Assembly (NCBI RefSeq): GCF_021513135.1
Contig: NZ_CP090981.1
Location: forward strand, 2,356,001-2,420,000
Length of the DNA stretch: 64,000 bases
Reading direction: 5' to 3'
From: Vibrio sp. SS-MA-C1-2
Lineage (GTDB): Bacteria; Pseudomonadota; Gammaproteobacteria; Enterobacterales; Vibrionaceae
Positions 43,961 to 52,868 of the stretch are shown piece by piece (the stretch's first letter is position 1; each line of letters begins with the position of its first letter). Position numbers and translations under genes: made by a program. Below the pieces are notes generated by a model, which had not been told where the DNA came from, searched no databases, and saw only the letters and a list, made by a program, of their open reading frames with translations.

Positions 43961-44962
43961 ATGAAAAAATATATCACTGGTATTGTCATTACCTTTATAA
44001 TGGGTATTGTCTCTTTCGAGTTAGCAAAAGTTCCTTTCTTTAAAGAGTATCAAATCAGCCCACTCGTTATCTGTATATTAATTGGTATGATTATCGGTAA
44101 CTTTATTCCCCAAGCACTTCCTAAAAGTTCCGCTATCGGAATTAAATTTAGTCAACAAAAATTACTCCGCCTTGGTATTATTCTTTATGGTTTCTTTATT
44201 ACGTTTCAACAAATCATCGAAGTCGGGCTTGCTGGTTTAGTGGTTGATATCTTGGTTATTATCACCACATTTATTGGTGGTACATGGCTTGGTATGAAAG
44301 TCCTTGGTATAGACAAGGAAACCAGCATGTTGACCTCAATTGGTTCTGCCATTTGTGGTGCAGCAGCAATATTAGGGGCTGAATCGATTGTTAAACCTAA
44401 ACCTCATCAAACAGCGGTCTCTGTTGCTACCGTGGTTATCTTTGGTACGATTGCTATGTTTATCTATCCAGTGATCTACCATACATTTGAGATCGACGAT
44501 GAAACAATGGGAATATTCACTGGTGCTACCATCCATGAGGTTGCACAAGTCGTCGCCGCAGGTAATTCCATCAATCATGATGTTGGTGTCACTTCCGTTA
44601 TCGTTAAATTAACTCGTGTCATGTTGCTCGCCCCTTTCTTAATCATTTTGAGCGCTTACCTGGCCAAAGGACAATCCTCTGACGGTGAAAAAGTTAAAGT
44701 TTCCATTCCATGGTTTGCAGTACTCTTCGTGATCGTCGCAGGGATAAATTCATTTGGTTTTATTCCTGAATCAGTGGTTAGTGTGCTGACTCAAGCTTCT
44801 GTTTTCTTCTTAACGATGGCAATGGGCGCATTAGGTATTGATACTAACTTTAGTAAAATCCGTGGCGTTGGGATGAAACCAATATTATTGGCTATCATTC
44901 TATTTGGCTGGTTAATTATTGGTGGTTATGCGATGACTGTCGGCGTGATGTATATTCTATAA
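43961..44962 (+). CDS. YeiH family putative sulfate/anion exporter
   Basis: This 333-residue membrane protein of about ten helices is of the YeiH/UPF0324 family. Conserved segments are ISPLVICILIGMIIGN, LLRLGIILYGFFITF, the glycine-rich IGSAICGAAAILG and THEVAQVVAAG-like ATIHEVAQVVAAGNS. YeiH relatives are called putative sulfate exporters, without firm proof. It is 12 bp upstream of a universal stress protein gene and likely forms an operon with it. Confidence 0.88.
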   Translation: MKKYITGIVITFIMGIVSFELAKVPFFKEYQISPLVICILIGMIIGNFIPQALPKSSAIGIKFSQQKLLRLGIILYGFFITFQQIIEVGLAGLVVDILVIITTFIGGTWLGMKVLGIDKETSMLTSIGSAICGAAAILGAESIVKPKPHQTAVSVATVVIFGTIAMFIYPVIYHTFEIDDETMGIFTGATIHEVAQVVAAGNSINHDVGVTSVIVKLTRVMLLAPFLIILSAYLAKGQSSDGEKVKVSIPWFAVLFVIVAGINSFGFIPESVVSVLTQASVFFLTMAMGALGIDTNFSKIRGVGMKPILLAIILFGWLIIGGYAMTVGVMYIL

Positions 44963-44974
44963 GGAAACAACAAA

Positions 44975-45400
44975 ATGAGTTATAAACATATTCTTGTAGC
45001 AGCAGATTTTACCGATGAATCAAAGATTTTATTGAATAAAGCTGTCGATTTGGCAAAAGATCTGCAAGCAAAATTAAGCGTTGTTCATGTAGAACCTGAT
45101 CTTTCAGATTTTTATACCGGAATGATTGAGATTGATTTAAAGAAACGAGCGAATGACGTCGAACACGAGCTTGTCATCGAGATGAAAGCGTTTCTAGAGA
45201 CGTTAAACTACCCTATTACAGAGCATCGACTTTGTAACGGAGCAGTCGCTAAAGAGGTAGAAAAGACAATAACAAATATCAATGCTGATCTTTTAGTGCT
45301 TGGACAACATAAAACTTCATCTTTGTTTCAATTGTTTTTCTCTGCAACAGAGCCATTAATCCATGATATGCCATGTGATATCACATTGATTAAGCTCTAA
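44975..45400 (+). CDS. Universal stress protein (UspA family)
   Basis: This 141-residue UspA-fold protein has the N-terminal strand SYKHILVAADFTDESK and a C-terminal LLVLGQHKTSSLFQLFFSATEPLIHDMPCDITLIKL pattern (seen in parts). It matches the non-ATP-binding UspA type, since the G-2x-G-9x-G-S/T motif is not preserved. It follows the YeiH gene at 12 bp and probably accompanies it under stress or anaerobiosis. Confidence 0.88.
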   Translation: MSYKHILVAADFTDESKILLNKAVDLAKDLQAKLSVVHVEPDLSDFYTGMIEIDLKKRANDVEHELVIEMKAFLETLNYPITEHRLCNGAVAKEVEKTITNINADLLVLGQHKTSSLFQLFFSATEPLIHDMPCDITLIKL

Positions 45401-45410
45401 TATTTCAGAT

Positions 45411-45457
45411 GGATAACATTGGAGCCTTTAGCTAATTCGGCTCCAATGGTTATCCCA
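45411..45457. repeat. Long near-perfect hairpin after the usp gene
   Basis: GGATAACATTGGAGCC (45411-45426) pairs with GGCTCCAATGGTTATCC (45439-45455) with one bulged base. It overlaps the end of the convergent DUF1513 remnant, so it may act as terminator for both, although neither side has a good T run. Confidence 0.6.
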
Positions 45458-45712
45458 AACAATCGATGTTACTTTACGTTTCCTCTGCGCCCGCGATTGC
45501 CTTTCATCTGCAATAACAATGACACCACTTCCCGAACTAATCGCGAACTGATTTCCATGACTGCAAATACCAGAAGTATCAGAAAGAGAGGCTAACTCTA
45601 ATAATTCACCACTCTTCTGTGACCAAATTCCATAGCAATTGCCTCTTGGAGATGTCGCAATCACCCACTCATCAGTAGTGGTGATACTCAATCCAGTCTT
45701 GCTTTTCCTCAC
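45428..45712 (-). pseudogene. C-terminal remnant of a DUF1513-like protein
   Basis: This 94-residue frame resembles the last quarter of DUF1513 beta-propeller proteins (GNCYGIWSQKSGEL, SDTSGICSHGNQFAISSGSG, IVWDNHW at the end). The family is usually about 360 residues and found beside imelysin/iron genes; here there is no signal peptide, no upstream part, and no iron gene nearby. It is most likely a decayed fragment. The identification rests on short motifs and is tentative. Confidence 0.5.
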
Positions 45713-45798
45713 ATTAAAAAGCTTATAAATTTTCCCTTTATGCTATATTTTATATATTTATCGTACAATTTTAATCCAGAATAAAAAGGTATAACTCA

Positions 45799-47061
45799 AT
45801 GTCCTCTGCGCTTTTTTCTTTATTTACCGATACGTTGAGGTCAATAAAAAACCTTTGTAGCAAGCCTCATAGAATTTTCTTACTTTGTTTACTGCTGTTT
45901 ATTACTGCCTGTTCGAACAAGGAAGCGCCAGAGTACCAAAGCTCATCTCACCTTCCCTCTTATCAGCAAGCCAACTTTTCAATGTATGTTGAAGATCAGC
46001 AAGCTTGGTTATCAGAGAATCGTGCTTTTATTACTGATGACAAGGCTCTGGAAATCACCCTCAACAGTCCTTTTGAATTAAAACCAGAACGACCAAATGG
46101 TAAAGCGGTACTATTAGTTCATGGATTAAGTGATTCACCTTATTCGTTCCATGATGTTGCCAATCATTTAGTCCAGCGAGGCTATTTAGTTCGTGCGATC
46201 CTTCTTCCGGGACATGGCAGTAAAGCAGGTGATTTGACGTTAGCAACTTATCAAGATTGGCAACAAGCCGTAGCGCATCATATTGAATTACTTAAAAAGC
46301 AGTATGATCAAATTTGGCTTGGTGGCTATTCAACGGGTACGAACTTAGTGACAGCTTACGCCCTAGAAAAGTCGGATAAAATTGCTGGATTATTACTGTT
46401 CTCCCCCGCATTTGAACCTGAGTCATCTCAGGTTAAATATGCACCTCTCGCCAGCTATTTTGTTAAATGGGCAGATAAAGACCCTGAAGACAACTTACTA
46501 CGCTATAACTCGTTGGCGATGAATGGGGTTGCTGCTTATTATCAGACCGTGAAATCGGTACAAGATGAGTTAGAACAGCATCAGTTTAATAAGCCTGTCG
46601 TTATGATTGTCAGTGAAGCAGACAGTGTTATCGATGGAAACTACGCTGCTGAAGCATTTGATAAGCACTTTACTAACCCCAACAATAAAGTGATTTGGTT
46701 TGGGGAAGATAAACCAACAAATATAACGGAACAAGGTACAGATCAAGTGACGCTTTTACCTATGCCAATTGAAGGCTCGCATATTTCAAATGCCTCCCAT
46801 ATGGCGATGCTATTTGACCCTCAAAACCCTTATTACGGTACAGAAGGATCTATTCTAGTTTGTAATAATGGACAAACTGAAGCCATGGCCTCTATTTGTC
46901 AGGATGGTGGTGATGTTTGGTATTCGGCTTGGGGATATCAAGAGGAAGGAAAGGTACATGCCCGTTTAACATTTAATCCCTATTACAGCGAAATGTTAGC
47001 GATTATTGACCATGTCATGTCTCATGATTCTGCTCAGTCTGTTAATACGACAGAAAAATAA
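45799..47061 (+). CDS. Lipoprotein alpha/beta hydrolase
   Basis: This 420-residue protein has a lipoprotein signal (HRIFLLCLLLFITAC, lipobox ITAC at about residue 38) and an alpha/beta-hydrolase domain: oxyanion VLLVHGLSDSPYSF near 110 and nucleophile elbow GGYSTGTN near 180. A late acid/histidine pair fits ISNASHMAM. It should be a periplasm- or membrane-facing esterase or lipase of unknown substrate. A 14-bp direct repeat begins at its stop codon. Confidence 0.88.
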   Translation: MSSALFSLFTDTLRSIKNLCSKPHRIFLLCLLLFITACSNKEAPEYQSSSHLPSYQQANFSMYVEDQQAWLSENRAFITDDKALEITLNSPFELKPERPNGKAVLLVHGLSDSPYSFHDVANHLVQRGYLVRAILLPGHGSKAGDLTLATYQDWQQAVAHHIELLKKQYDQIWLGGYSTGTNLVTAYALEKSDKIAGLLLFSPAFEPESSQVKYAPLASYFVKWADKDPEDNLLRYNSLAMNGVAAYYQTVKSVQDELEQHQFNKPVVMIVSEADSVIDGNYAAEAFDKHFTNPNNKVIWFGEDKPTNITEQGTDQVTLLPMPIEGSHISNASHMAMLFDPQNPYYGTEGSILVCNNGQTEAMASICQDGGDVWYSAWGYQEEGKVHARLTFNPYYSEMLAIIDHVMSHDSAQSVNTTEK

Positions 47062-47087
47062 AAGTTGAGAAATAAAAGTTGAGAAAT
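47060..47087. repeat. 14-bp tandem duplication at the stop codon of the lipoprotein hydrolase
   Basis: AAAAGTTGAGAAAT is present twice head to tail at 47060-47073 and 47074-47087, starting at the last bases of the stop codon. It does not change the protein. Confidence 0.85.
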
Positions 47088-47090
47088 AAA

Positions 47091-47133
47091 AAGAGATAGA
47101 GAAGAGGGAGAATAAGACCTCACTCTATCTCTT
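47091..47133 (+). terminator. Hairpin after the lipoprotein hydrolase gene
   Basis: AAGAGATAGAG (47091-47101) pairs perfectly over 11 bp with CTCTATCTCTT (47123-47133). The T run is weak (CTATCCCTTT), so termination is probable rather than certain. Confidence 0.6.
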
Positions 47134-47288
47134 CTATCCCTTTCGCTTGCTCGTTGATAACGGAAATTCCATGTTCTTTATTCATCATATATACTCCGCT
47201 GACTGTTGTTATTACTCATCAGTCTACGCTTCAAAATAAAGCAAAAGTGTGAGAAAAGGCAGGTTTATCATACAAATCTAAATTTAGT

Positions 47289-47888
47289 TTAATCCACCAG
47301 CTCGATGCCTAAACTCTCTAATAGATTCAATGCATCATAGCGAGAAAATTTCGCTCCTTTAATCTCGTTCTCTAACGGATTAATGGCATAATTAGTGGCG
47401 TCGGTGAAATCACTGTCTCGCAATTGAGTACGCATAAATTGACTATAAGCGAAGTCAGAACCTGTCATCACAGATTGATTGAAATTGCCTTCTCGAAAAT
47501 CGACATCATGCAATTTACATTCATTGAGGTGAAGCTCATTTAAGGTTAAGCCAAAGAAAGAGTTGTCATTCATCACACATTGATGAAAACTCAACTCGAA
47601 AGCGACATGATAAGAAGCCCATACTGCTTTGGTCCAATCAACACCAACTAATTTACACTCACGAAAGGCAATTTCAAATAACACGCTGTTAGAAAAATCG
47701 ATTAAGCTCAAATTACAACGAGTAAATTCGCAATCATTAAATTTACAGTTTTTAAATTGAGATGAAGAGAAGTCACACTCTTCAAACTGGCAACCTTCAA
47801 ATTCAATATTAATAAACTCGCGCTCAATCAGCTCCTCTTTTCTAAAGACAACATCATAGAACTCTTGATTATCAGCAATTATATCCAT
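47289..47888 (-). CDS. Qnr-like pentapeptide-repeat protein
   Basis: This protein has 199 residues from the ATG at 47888 (MDIIADNQEF), with AGGGG 9 nt before it; the ATG at 47894 is the alternative. It is built of pentapeptides of A(D/N)LXX type, for example FEECDFSSSQFKNCKFNDCEF and DFREGNFNQSVMTGSDF, forming a right-handed beta-helix. The C-terminal LLESLGIELVD resembles the C-terminal dimerisation helix of Qnr quinolone-protection proteins (LLEPLGVIVLPD in QnrA). Whether it protects gyrase is not shown by sequence. Confidence 0.8.
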   Translation of the reverse strand: MDIIADNQEFYDVVFRKEELIEREFINIEFEGCQFEECDFSSSQFKNCKFNDCEFTRCNLSLIDFSNSVLFEIAFRECKLVGVDWTKAVWASYHVAFELSFHQCVMNDNSFFGLTLNELHLNECKLHDVDFREGNFNQSVMTGSDFAYSQFMRTQLRDSDFTDATNYAINPLENEIKGAKFSRYDALNLLESLGIELVD

Positions 47889-48072
47889 CAACATCTACCC
47901 CTAATAAACGCTTTAATATCAATCACTCTACTTGTTTTCTATTAAAATGTCAGGCTTAGTTAAAGAAATAACAACCAAATTAAGCTTTAACACTCCCGTC
48001 TTACACATGAGCAAAAATCAAACAATGATTTTAAGTATAATAATGTGATTATTTATGCGATAAGGAGAACCA

Positions 48073-48375
48073 ATGAAGCAATTTCCAAAGTTAAAAAACT
48101 TAAATAAAACCGATATTGAAGCATTCTATAATCAAATAGAAAAAGCGCTCTCTTTGGCGGAGGTTGATGCACCACTCCCTGAAGATGAAAGAAGAAATTT
48201 CTGTGATGCGTTTGCAATTATGGAAGGTTCAAAAAATGCTTTAAGTATGAAAGAAAAGAGAATTATTTTAGCCTCTGAGTATGGTTTTATTGGTTTAGAT
48301 GATTATATGGAGGTGATTGATAACGATTCAAATTCAGTCGATTTTATGGTGCTAGATTCCAAATATATCACTTAA
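48073..48375 (+). CDS. Hypothetical protein, 100 residues
   Basis: I do not recognise the family. It starts MKQFPKLKNLNKTDIEAFYNQ with an acidic, mostly helical composition and no membrane segment or cysteine pair. An AAGGAG site precedes the ATG. Its stop overlaps the convergent mpaA stop by a few bases, so the 3' end is tightly packed. A cytosolic role is likely, otherwise unknown. Confidence 0.6.
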   Translation: MKQFPKLKNLNKTDIEAFYNQIEKALSLAEVDAPLPEDERRNFCDAFAIMEGSKNALSMKEKRIILASEYGFIGLDDYMEVIDNDSNSVDFMVLDSKYIT

Positions 48376-49073
48376 TAATTCAACAACTCCAGTGTTGCAT
48401 CAAGATACTGTTTAACTGCTGCATCACTGGAAATGTCTGGTAACTCGACCGTAATACAAGGAAGTTGTTGTTCAGTACACCAAGTACCAAATGACCCAGG
48501 GGTTGGATAACCGACGGAACCTACGACAGGGAGTTGGTACGCTTTTGACATCCAATCAACGAGTGGCGAGCTGATCTCTGTGTCAATACAGGCTAACGGC
48601 TCATGAAAGCTCACAACAAATTTAGGCTTTCGTTCTGCGATCAATGACATTAAACCTGATACTTCTGGTTCTAAATTAAGGTTATCACCCGTTTTAATCG
48701 TAACCTTGCGCGTAGGGCTTTCAATGCTCCAACGATAAACCGTATCATCAGGTAACCAATTGCGAGTTGGAAATGCTCGATTAAGATCAACACCATTACC
48801 GTTAGCTCGCGTTGAAAGTTGATTACCATCAGGATTTAATGAAAGAATTACATCGTGCTTTAATTGATTCGTGTCGAGGGTTCGCAAGGCAGAAGAGATC
48901 AACATCATCGAAGCAGTTTCATCACCATGAGTCCCTGCAATAATTAAACCTCTTTCTGGCGTATCGATTTCAGCAGGGAAATAGAATAATGGTGCACCTA
49001 ACATAGAAGTCCCAAACAACTGTTGTTTAACAATAAAGTTCGCTCTATCTTGTTCTAATCGACATTTCACCAT
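48372..49073 (-). CDS. mpaA: Murein tripeptide amidase MpaA
   Basis: This 233-residue M14 carboxypeptidase-fold enzyme has zinc motif AGTHGDETASMM (HxxE), the substrate-binding SLNPDGNQLSTRANGNGVDLNR in outline and a later histidine VSFHEPL with a C-terminal ITVELPD carrying the catalytic glutamate. MpaA cleaves the gamma-D-Glu-Dap bond of murein tripeptide in the cytosol, allowing recycling of the released L-Ala-D-Glu. It is divergent from mppA and ycjG, and the arrangement matches that of E. coli ycj genes. Confidence 0.9.
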   Translation of the reverse strand: MVKCRLEQDRANFIVKQQLFGTSMLGAPLFYFPAEIDTPERGLIIAGTHGDETASMMLISSALRTLDTNQLKHDVILSLNPDGNQLSTRANGNGVDLNRAFPTRNWLPDDTVYRWSIESPTRKVTIKTGDNLNLEPEVSGLMSLIAERKPKFVVSFHEPLACIDTEISSPLVDWMSKAYQLPVVGSVGYPTPGSFGTWCTEQQLPCITVELPDISSDAAVKQYLDATLELLNY

Positions 49074-49176
49074 GTAATCACACTTATTCCGTTCGTTATC
49101 ATCCCATCAATGTTTACAATTGAGCCACTTTTTGTCAACATGAAAATATATTAATTATAATTATTTTGGGATTATT

Positions 49177-50793
49177 ATGAAGAGATGGACCTTAACATTA
49201 ACTGCTGCACTGCTTGCATCGAGTTTTAATTCAATCGCCGCTCAAATTCCTGAAGGGGTAACATTAGCAAAACAACAACACCTCACTCGCGGAAATGATG
49301 CAGAAGTAGCAACCCTAGATCCTGCCAATGCGGAAGGTATGCCTGAAATTCATGTGTTACGCGACCTCTTTGAAGGCTTAGTTATTCAAGACAGTGATGG
49401 CAATGTTATCCCAGGTGTCGCCGCCTCTTGGGAAACCCGTGATAATAAAACGTTCACCTTCCATCTTCGTCCGGATTTAAAATGGTCAAATGGCGATCCC
49501 CTTACTGCTGATGATTTTGTCTATAGTTTAAAACGCGCAGCATCACCTGACTTTGCTTCGGCTAACGGTTGGTATTTAAAGCTAACAAAAATCAAAAATA
49601 TGGCTGATATCTTAGAAGGTAAAGCAGATTTAGATAGCCTCGGCATTAAAGCGTTAGATGACCAAACATTACAATACACCTTAGAAACTCAAGTTCCCTA
49701 TTTTGTCGCAATGATGGCACATACTTCGATGATGCCTATTCATCAAGCCAGTGTTGAAAAGTATGGCGTAAAATGGACGCATCCTGAAAACATGGTTTCA
49801 AACGGTGCTTATACTCTTAAAAACTGGGTTGTTAATGAGAGAATCGATCTTGCAAAAAATAACCGATATTGGGATGCTGAAGAGACCGTTATTACTGATG
49901 TGACCTATATTCCGTTTGAAAGCCAAACCGCAGCGATGAACCGTTATATGGCAGGTGAAGTCGATATCACTTCGGATGTCCCTACGCAAATGGCTAAAAA
50001 GTTACAAAAAGAGTATCGTGATGCTTATACTGTCGTTCCGCTACTTTGTACTTATTACTACACCTTCAACACCACTAAAGCACCTTTTGATGATCCACGA
50101 GTAAGAAAAGCGGTCTCTTATTCAATTATGCGTGATGTGATCACCAACGGGATCACTAACACAGGTAACGTTCCAGCTTATACTTTTGCCCATAAATATG
50201 TTGCCGGTTTTAAAGCAACGCAACCAGAATATAGTCAATGGACACAAAAACAGCGAGACCAAAAAGCTCAACAACTGTTAGCGGAAGCTGGATACAATCA
50301 AGATAACCCACTAAAATTCCACCTGCTTTATAACACCAGCGAAAGCCACAAAGCGATTGCTACTGCCATTGCTGCGATGCTAAAAAATAACCTCAAGGCC
50401 GAGGTTGAACTAGAGAACCAAGAGTGGAAATCCTATTTAGTTTCTCGTCGCCAAGGTGCATTTGATGTCTTACGTTCATCATGGTGTGGTGATTATAATG
50501 AAGCGTCAACGTTCTTATCATTAATGACATCAGGTAACTCTGGAAATTACGCCCGATTTAGTGACCCAGAGTACGATAACGTGATTGAACAGGCGCTACT
50601 ATCCACCAACCAGCAACAACGAAATAGCTATTACGATAAAGCAGAACAGATATTGAGTGCCGAAATGCCAATTGCACCGATTTATGACTACATGCAAGCT
50701 CGATTAGTACGCCCAACGGTTGGTGGTTTCCCTCTGAATAATGTTGAAGGCCGTATCTACTCTAAAAACCTTTATATTAAGGCAAGTAAATAA
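49177..50793 (+). CDS. mppA: Periplasmic murein/oligopeptide-binding protein (MppA/OppA family)
   Basis: This 538-residue SBP family 5 protein has a signal peptide (MKRWTLTLTAALLASSFNSIAAQ), RDLFEGLV near 64, the family signature FHLRPDLKWSNGDPLTADDFVYSLKRA in outline and a C-terminal PTVGGFPLNNVEGRIYSKNLYI. It binds murein tripeptide or oligopeptides and delivers them to the Opp-type permease, which is not in this window. It is followed at once by ycjG and divergent from mpaA, which argues for the murein-specific MppA role. Confidence 0.88.
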   Translation: MKRWTLTLTAALLASSFNSIAAQIPEGVTLAKQQHLTRGNDAEVATLDPANAEGMPEIHVLRDLFEGLVIQDSDGNVIPGVAASWETRDNKTFTFHLRPDLKWSNGDPLTADDFVYSLKRAASPDFASANGWYLKLTKIKNMADILEGKADLDSLGIKALDDQTLQYTLETQVPYFVAMMAHTSMMPIHQASVEKYGVKWTHPENMVSNGAYTLKNWVVNERIDLAKNNRYWDAEETVITDVTYIPFESQTAAMNRYMAGEVDITSDVPTQMAKKLQKEYRDAYTVVPLLCTYYYTFNTTKAPFDDPRVRKAVSYSIMRDVITNGITNTGNVPAYTFAHKYVAGFKATQPEYSQWTQKQRDQKAQQLLAEAGYNQDNPLKFHLLYNTSESHKAIATAIAAMLKNNLKAEVELENQEWKSYLVSRRQGAFDVLRSSWCGDYNEASTFLSLMTSGNSGNYARFSDPEYDNVIEQALLSTNQQQRNSYYDKAEQILSAEMPIAPIYDYMQARLVRPTVGGFPLNNVEGRIYSKNLYIKASK

Positions 50794-50794
50794 A

Positions 50795-51808
50795 ATGAAG
50801 CTCTCTATCCGTCAAAAACAGTGGAAAATTAATGGTTCATTTACTATCTCGCGTGGCAGTAAAACCCATGCAGATGTGGTGATTGTCGAGTTAGCCGAAC
50901 ATCTGTTAACGGATAGAGAGGATTCTCAAAATAGCTGGATTATTGGTCGGGGGGAATGTGTCCCCTATGCGCGTTATGGTGAGTCTATTCAGTCCGTGAT
51001 TGAGCAGATTGAAGCGGTTCGTCCTCAAATAGAAAACGCGTCACTGACTCATCAACAATTACTGTCATTATTGCCTGCAGGTGCTGCTCGTAATGCCATC
51101 GATTGTGCGCTATGGGATCTGACTTGCAAACGAAATCAACAATCAATTTGGCAGCAATTAAATATTAATCCTCAACCATTAATCACCGCATTTACTCTCT
51201 CTATTGGCTCGATTGAGGAGATGCAACAAACCGCAAAAATTAACGCCTCTCGTCCCTTATTAAAACTCAAACTTGCTGGTGATAGTTTGGATCTCGCACG
51301 AGTTAGAGCCGTACGAGATGCAGCCCCCAAAAGCAAAATTATTCTTGATGCTAACGAAGCTTGGACAGAAGAGATCTATCGTAATCTGATTCCTCAACTA
51401 CTCCCTCTTGATATCACGATGATTGAACAACCATTTGCTGCTGATAATGACGATATTCTTACAACACTTCCCCAGCCTATTCCTATCTGTGCTGATGAAT
51501 CGTGTCATGGCCAAGAATCCTTACCAAGCCTCGCCACCAAATATCAAATGATCAATATTAAACTAGATAAAACAGGCGGATTAACCGAAGCATTCGCGGT
51601 AAAGCAACAAGCTCAAGATTTAGGATTAAAGATTATGATTGGCTGCATGGTAGGTTCTTCTTTAAGTATGGCTCCCGCTTCTGTTATTGCTCAAGATGCT
51701 GATATTGTCGATTTAGACGGACCGTTATTACTCGCCGAAGACATAGATTCAGGGATTGAATTTGAAGGCAGTATCATGATGCCATTTAGTGATGAGTTGT
51801 GGGGATAA
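50795..51808 (+). CDS. ycjG: L-Ala-D/L-Glu epimerase
   Basis: This protein has 337 residues from the ATG at 50795, directly after the mppA stop; the frame is open into mppA, but that start is not credible. It is an enolase-superfamily member: KLKLAGDSLDLARVRAVRDA contains the KxK acid/base pair, ILDANEAW the first metal ligand, MIEQPF the second, CADES the third, and NIKLDKTGGL the second lysine. It epimerises L-Ala-D-Glu from murein recycling to L-Ala-L-Glu for catabolism, completing the mpaA-mppA set. Confidence 0.92.
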   Translation: MKLSIRQKQWKINGSFTISRGSKTHADVVIVELAEHLLTDREDSQNSWIIGRGECVPYARYGESIQSVIEQIEAVRPQIENASLTHQQLLSLLPAGAARNAIDCALWDLTCKRNQQSIWQQLNINPQPLITAFTLSIGSIEEMQQTAKINASRPLLKLKLAGDSLDLARVRAVRDAAPKSKIILDANEAWTEEIYRNLIPQLLPLDITMIEQPFAADNDDILTTLPQPIPICADESCHGQESLPSLATKYQMINIKLDKTGGLTEAFAVKQQAQDLGLKIMIGCMVGSSLSMAPASVIAQDADIVDLDGPLLLAEDIDSGIEFEGSIMMPFSDELWG

Positions 51809-51875
51809 GTACCTTTATTAATTTCAGGTCTACACTTAAGTTTATTCAATAAGTTTAGTCAGTTGAGGTTTATCC

Positions 51876-52625
51876 ATGCCACACCTTTTTGTTAACCGAG
51901 AACGAGTCCATGATGTCGTTAATCAAAAGCCAGAGTTAAAGCAACAATTCCTTTGGGAAACGATTAACGCCATTGTCTATAAAATCGGTGGCATTATATT
52001 TATTGCAGGGAGTGTCTGCTTTCTTCCTCGTTTCGAAGCTCATGTTGACCTTGGGGCTATTTTATTTGTTATCGGATCGATTCTCTATCTGATTGTCTCT
52101 CTTCATGACATCATTGAGGTGAATACCTACCGAAAAAAGAATAATGAATACAGCCGAGAACTTCATTTGGAGTATATTGCCTCTTTTTGTTATTTCATTG
52201 GTTCTGTATTATTTACAGCAGGTAGTATTTTCTTTTTAAAAGAAGTCGATATGGTTACAGCGGGTGCATGGATGTTTATTATCGGCAGCGGGTTATTTGT
52301 TTATGGTGCAGCAACCAATGTTGCTCGAATACTGTATGAAGGATCGACATTAACGTTGCAGCTAATGAATCTGACAGCGTTAACCTTTGTTGTCGGCTCA
52401 GTACTTTTCCTTATCGCATCAGTACCCTATTTATGGCATATCGATACAGGTCACGACTCTTATCAATTATTTAGATATCTTGCTTGGCAATACATTATTG
52501 GCAGCGCGCTCTTTTTATTAGGCGGTTTTACCAATTATTGGCGTGCCTTTTTAATTATGCGACACCAATTAAATGAAGCAGAGCAATTAATTAAAGACAC
52601 TAAACAGAATAAGATAGACAAATAA
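51876..52625 (+). CDS. YrhK-domain membrane protein
   Basis: This 249-residue protein consists of three YrhK-like repeats, each with two hydrophobic helices separated by a short turn: LWETINAIVYKIGGIIFIAGSVCFLP, LEYIASFCYFIGSVLFTAGSIFFL and YLAWQYIIGSALFLLGGF (given in parts). YrhK is of unknown function. A charged C-terminal tail ends in KDTKQNKID. It stands alone between ycjG and an ERIC copy. Confidence 0.75.
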   Translation: MPHLFVNRERVHDVVNQKPELKQQFLWETINAIVYKIGGIIFIAGSVCFLPRFEAHVDLGAILFVIGSILYLIVSLHDIIEVNTYRKKNNEYSRELHLEYIASFCYFIGSVLFTAGSIFFLKEVDMVTAGAWMFIIGSGLFVYGAATNVARILYEGSTLTLQLMNLTALTFVVGSVLFLIASVPYLWHIDTGHDSYQLFRYLAWQYIIGSALFLLGGFTNYWRAFLIMRHQLNEAEQLIKDTKQNKIDK

Positions 52626-52653
52626 GATAGATAAGGTTTTAGATTTAAAGTTG

Positions 52654-52781
52654 TATACCTAAAATAATTGGAGTCGCTAGTAGGCGGCAAATGAGTGAGG
52701 CCCCATGAGTATAGATGTACTATATGATTGGGGCGAACGAGTGTAGCCAACAACCTAGCGACTTCAAGTATGAAGGGGATA
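52654..52781. repeat. ERIC-type repeat, full length (copy C)
   Basis: This 128-bp copy is highly similar to copies A and B, with ends TATACCTAAAATAATTGGAG and TATGAAGGGGATA. It follows the YrhK gene and precedes the stop codon of the MarR gene by 75 bp. Another frame through it (52535-52753, reverse) is an artefact of the repeat. Confidence 0.9.
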
Positions 52782-52840
52782 GTTAATATTGCTGCAACCT
52801 TAAACTTCTACTTTAAAATCGGTGACGTACACTAACCATG

Positions 52841-52868
52841 ACTACTTACTACTTACTACTTACTACTT
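52841..52868. repeat. Heptanucleotide tandem repeat across the marR stop codon
   Basis: Four tandem ACTACTT copies cover the last three codons and the stop (52856-52858) of the reverse-strand MarR gene. Because the period is 7, each gain or loss of a unit would shift the reading frame at the C-terminus. Confidence 0.8.

Noticed and set aside
52841-52868. Possible CRISPR-like repeat
   Set aside because: Period is only 7 bp with no spacers; it is a simple tandem repeat.
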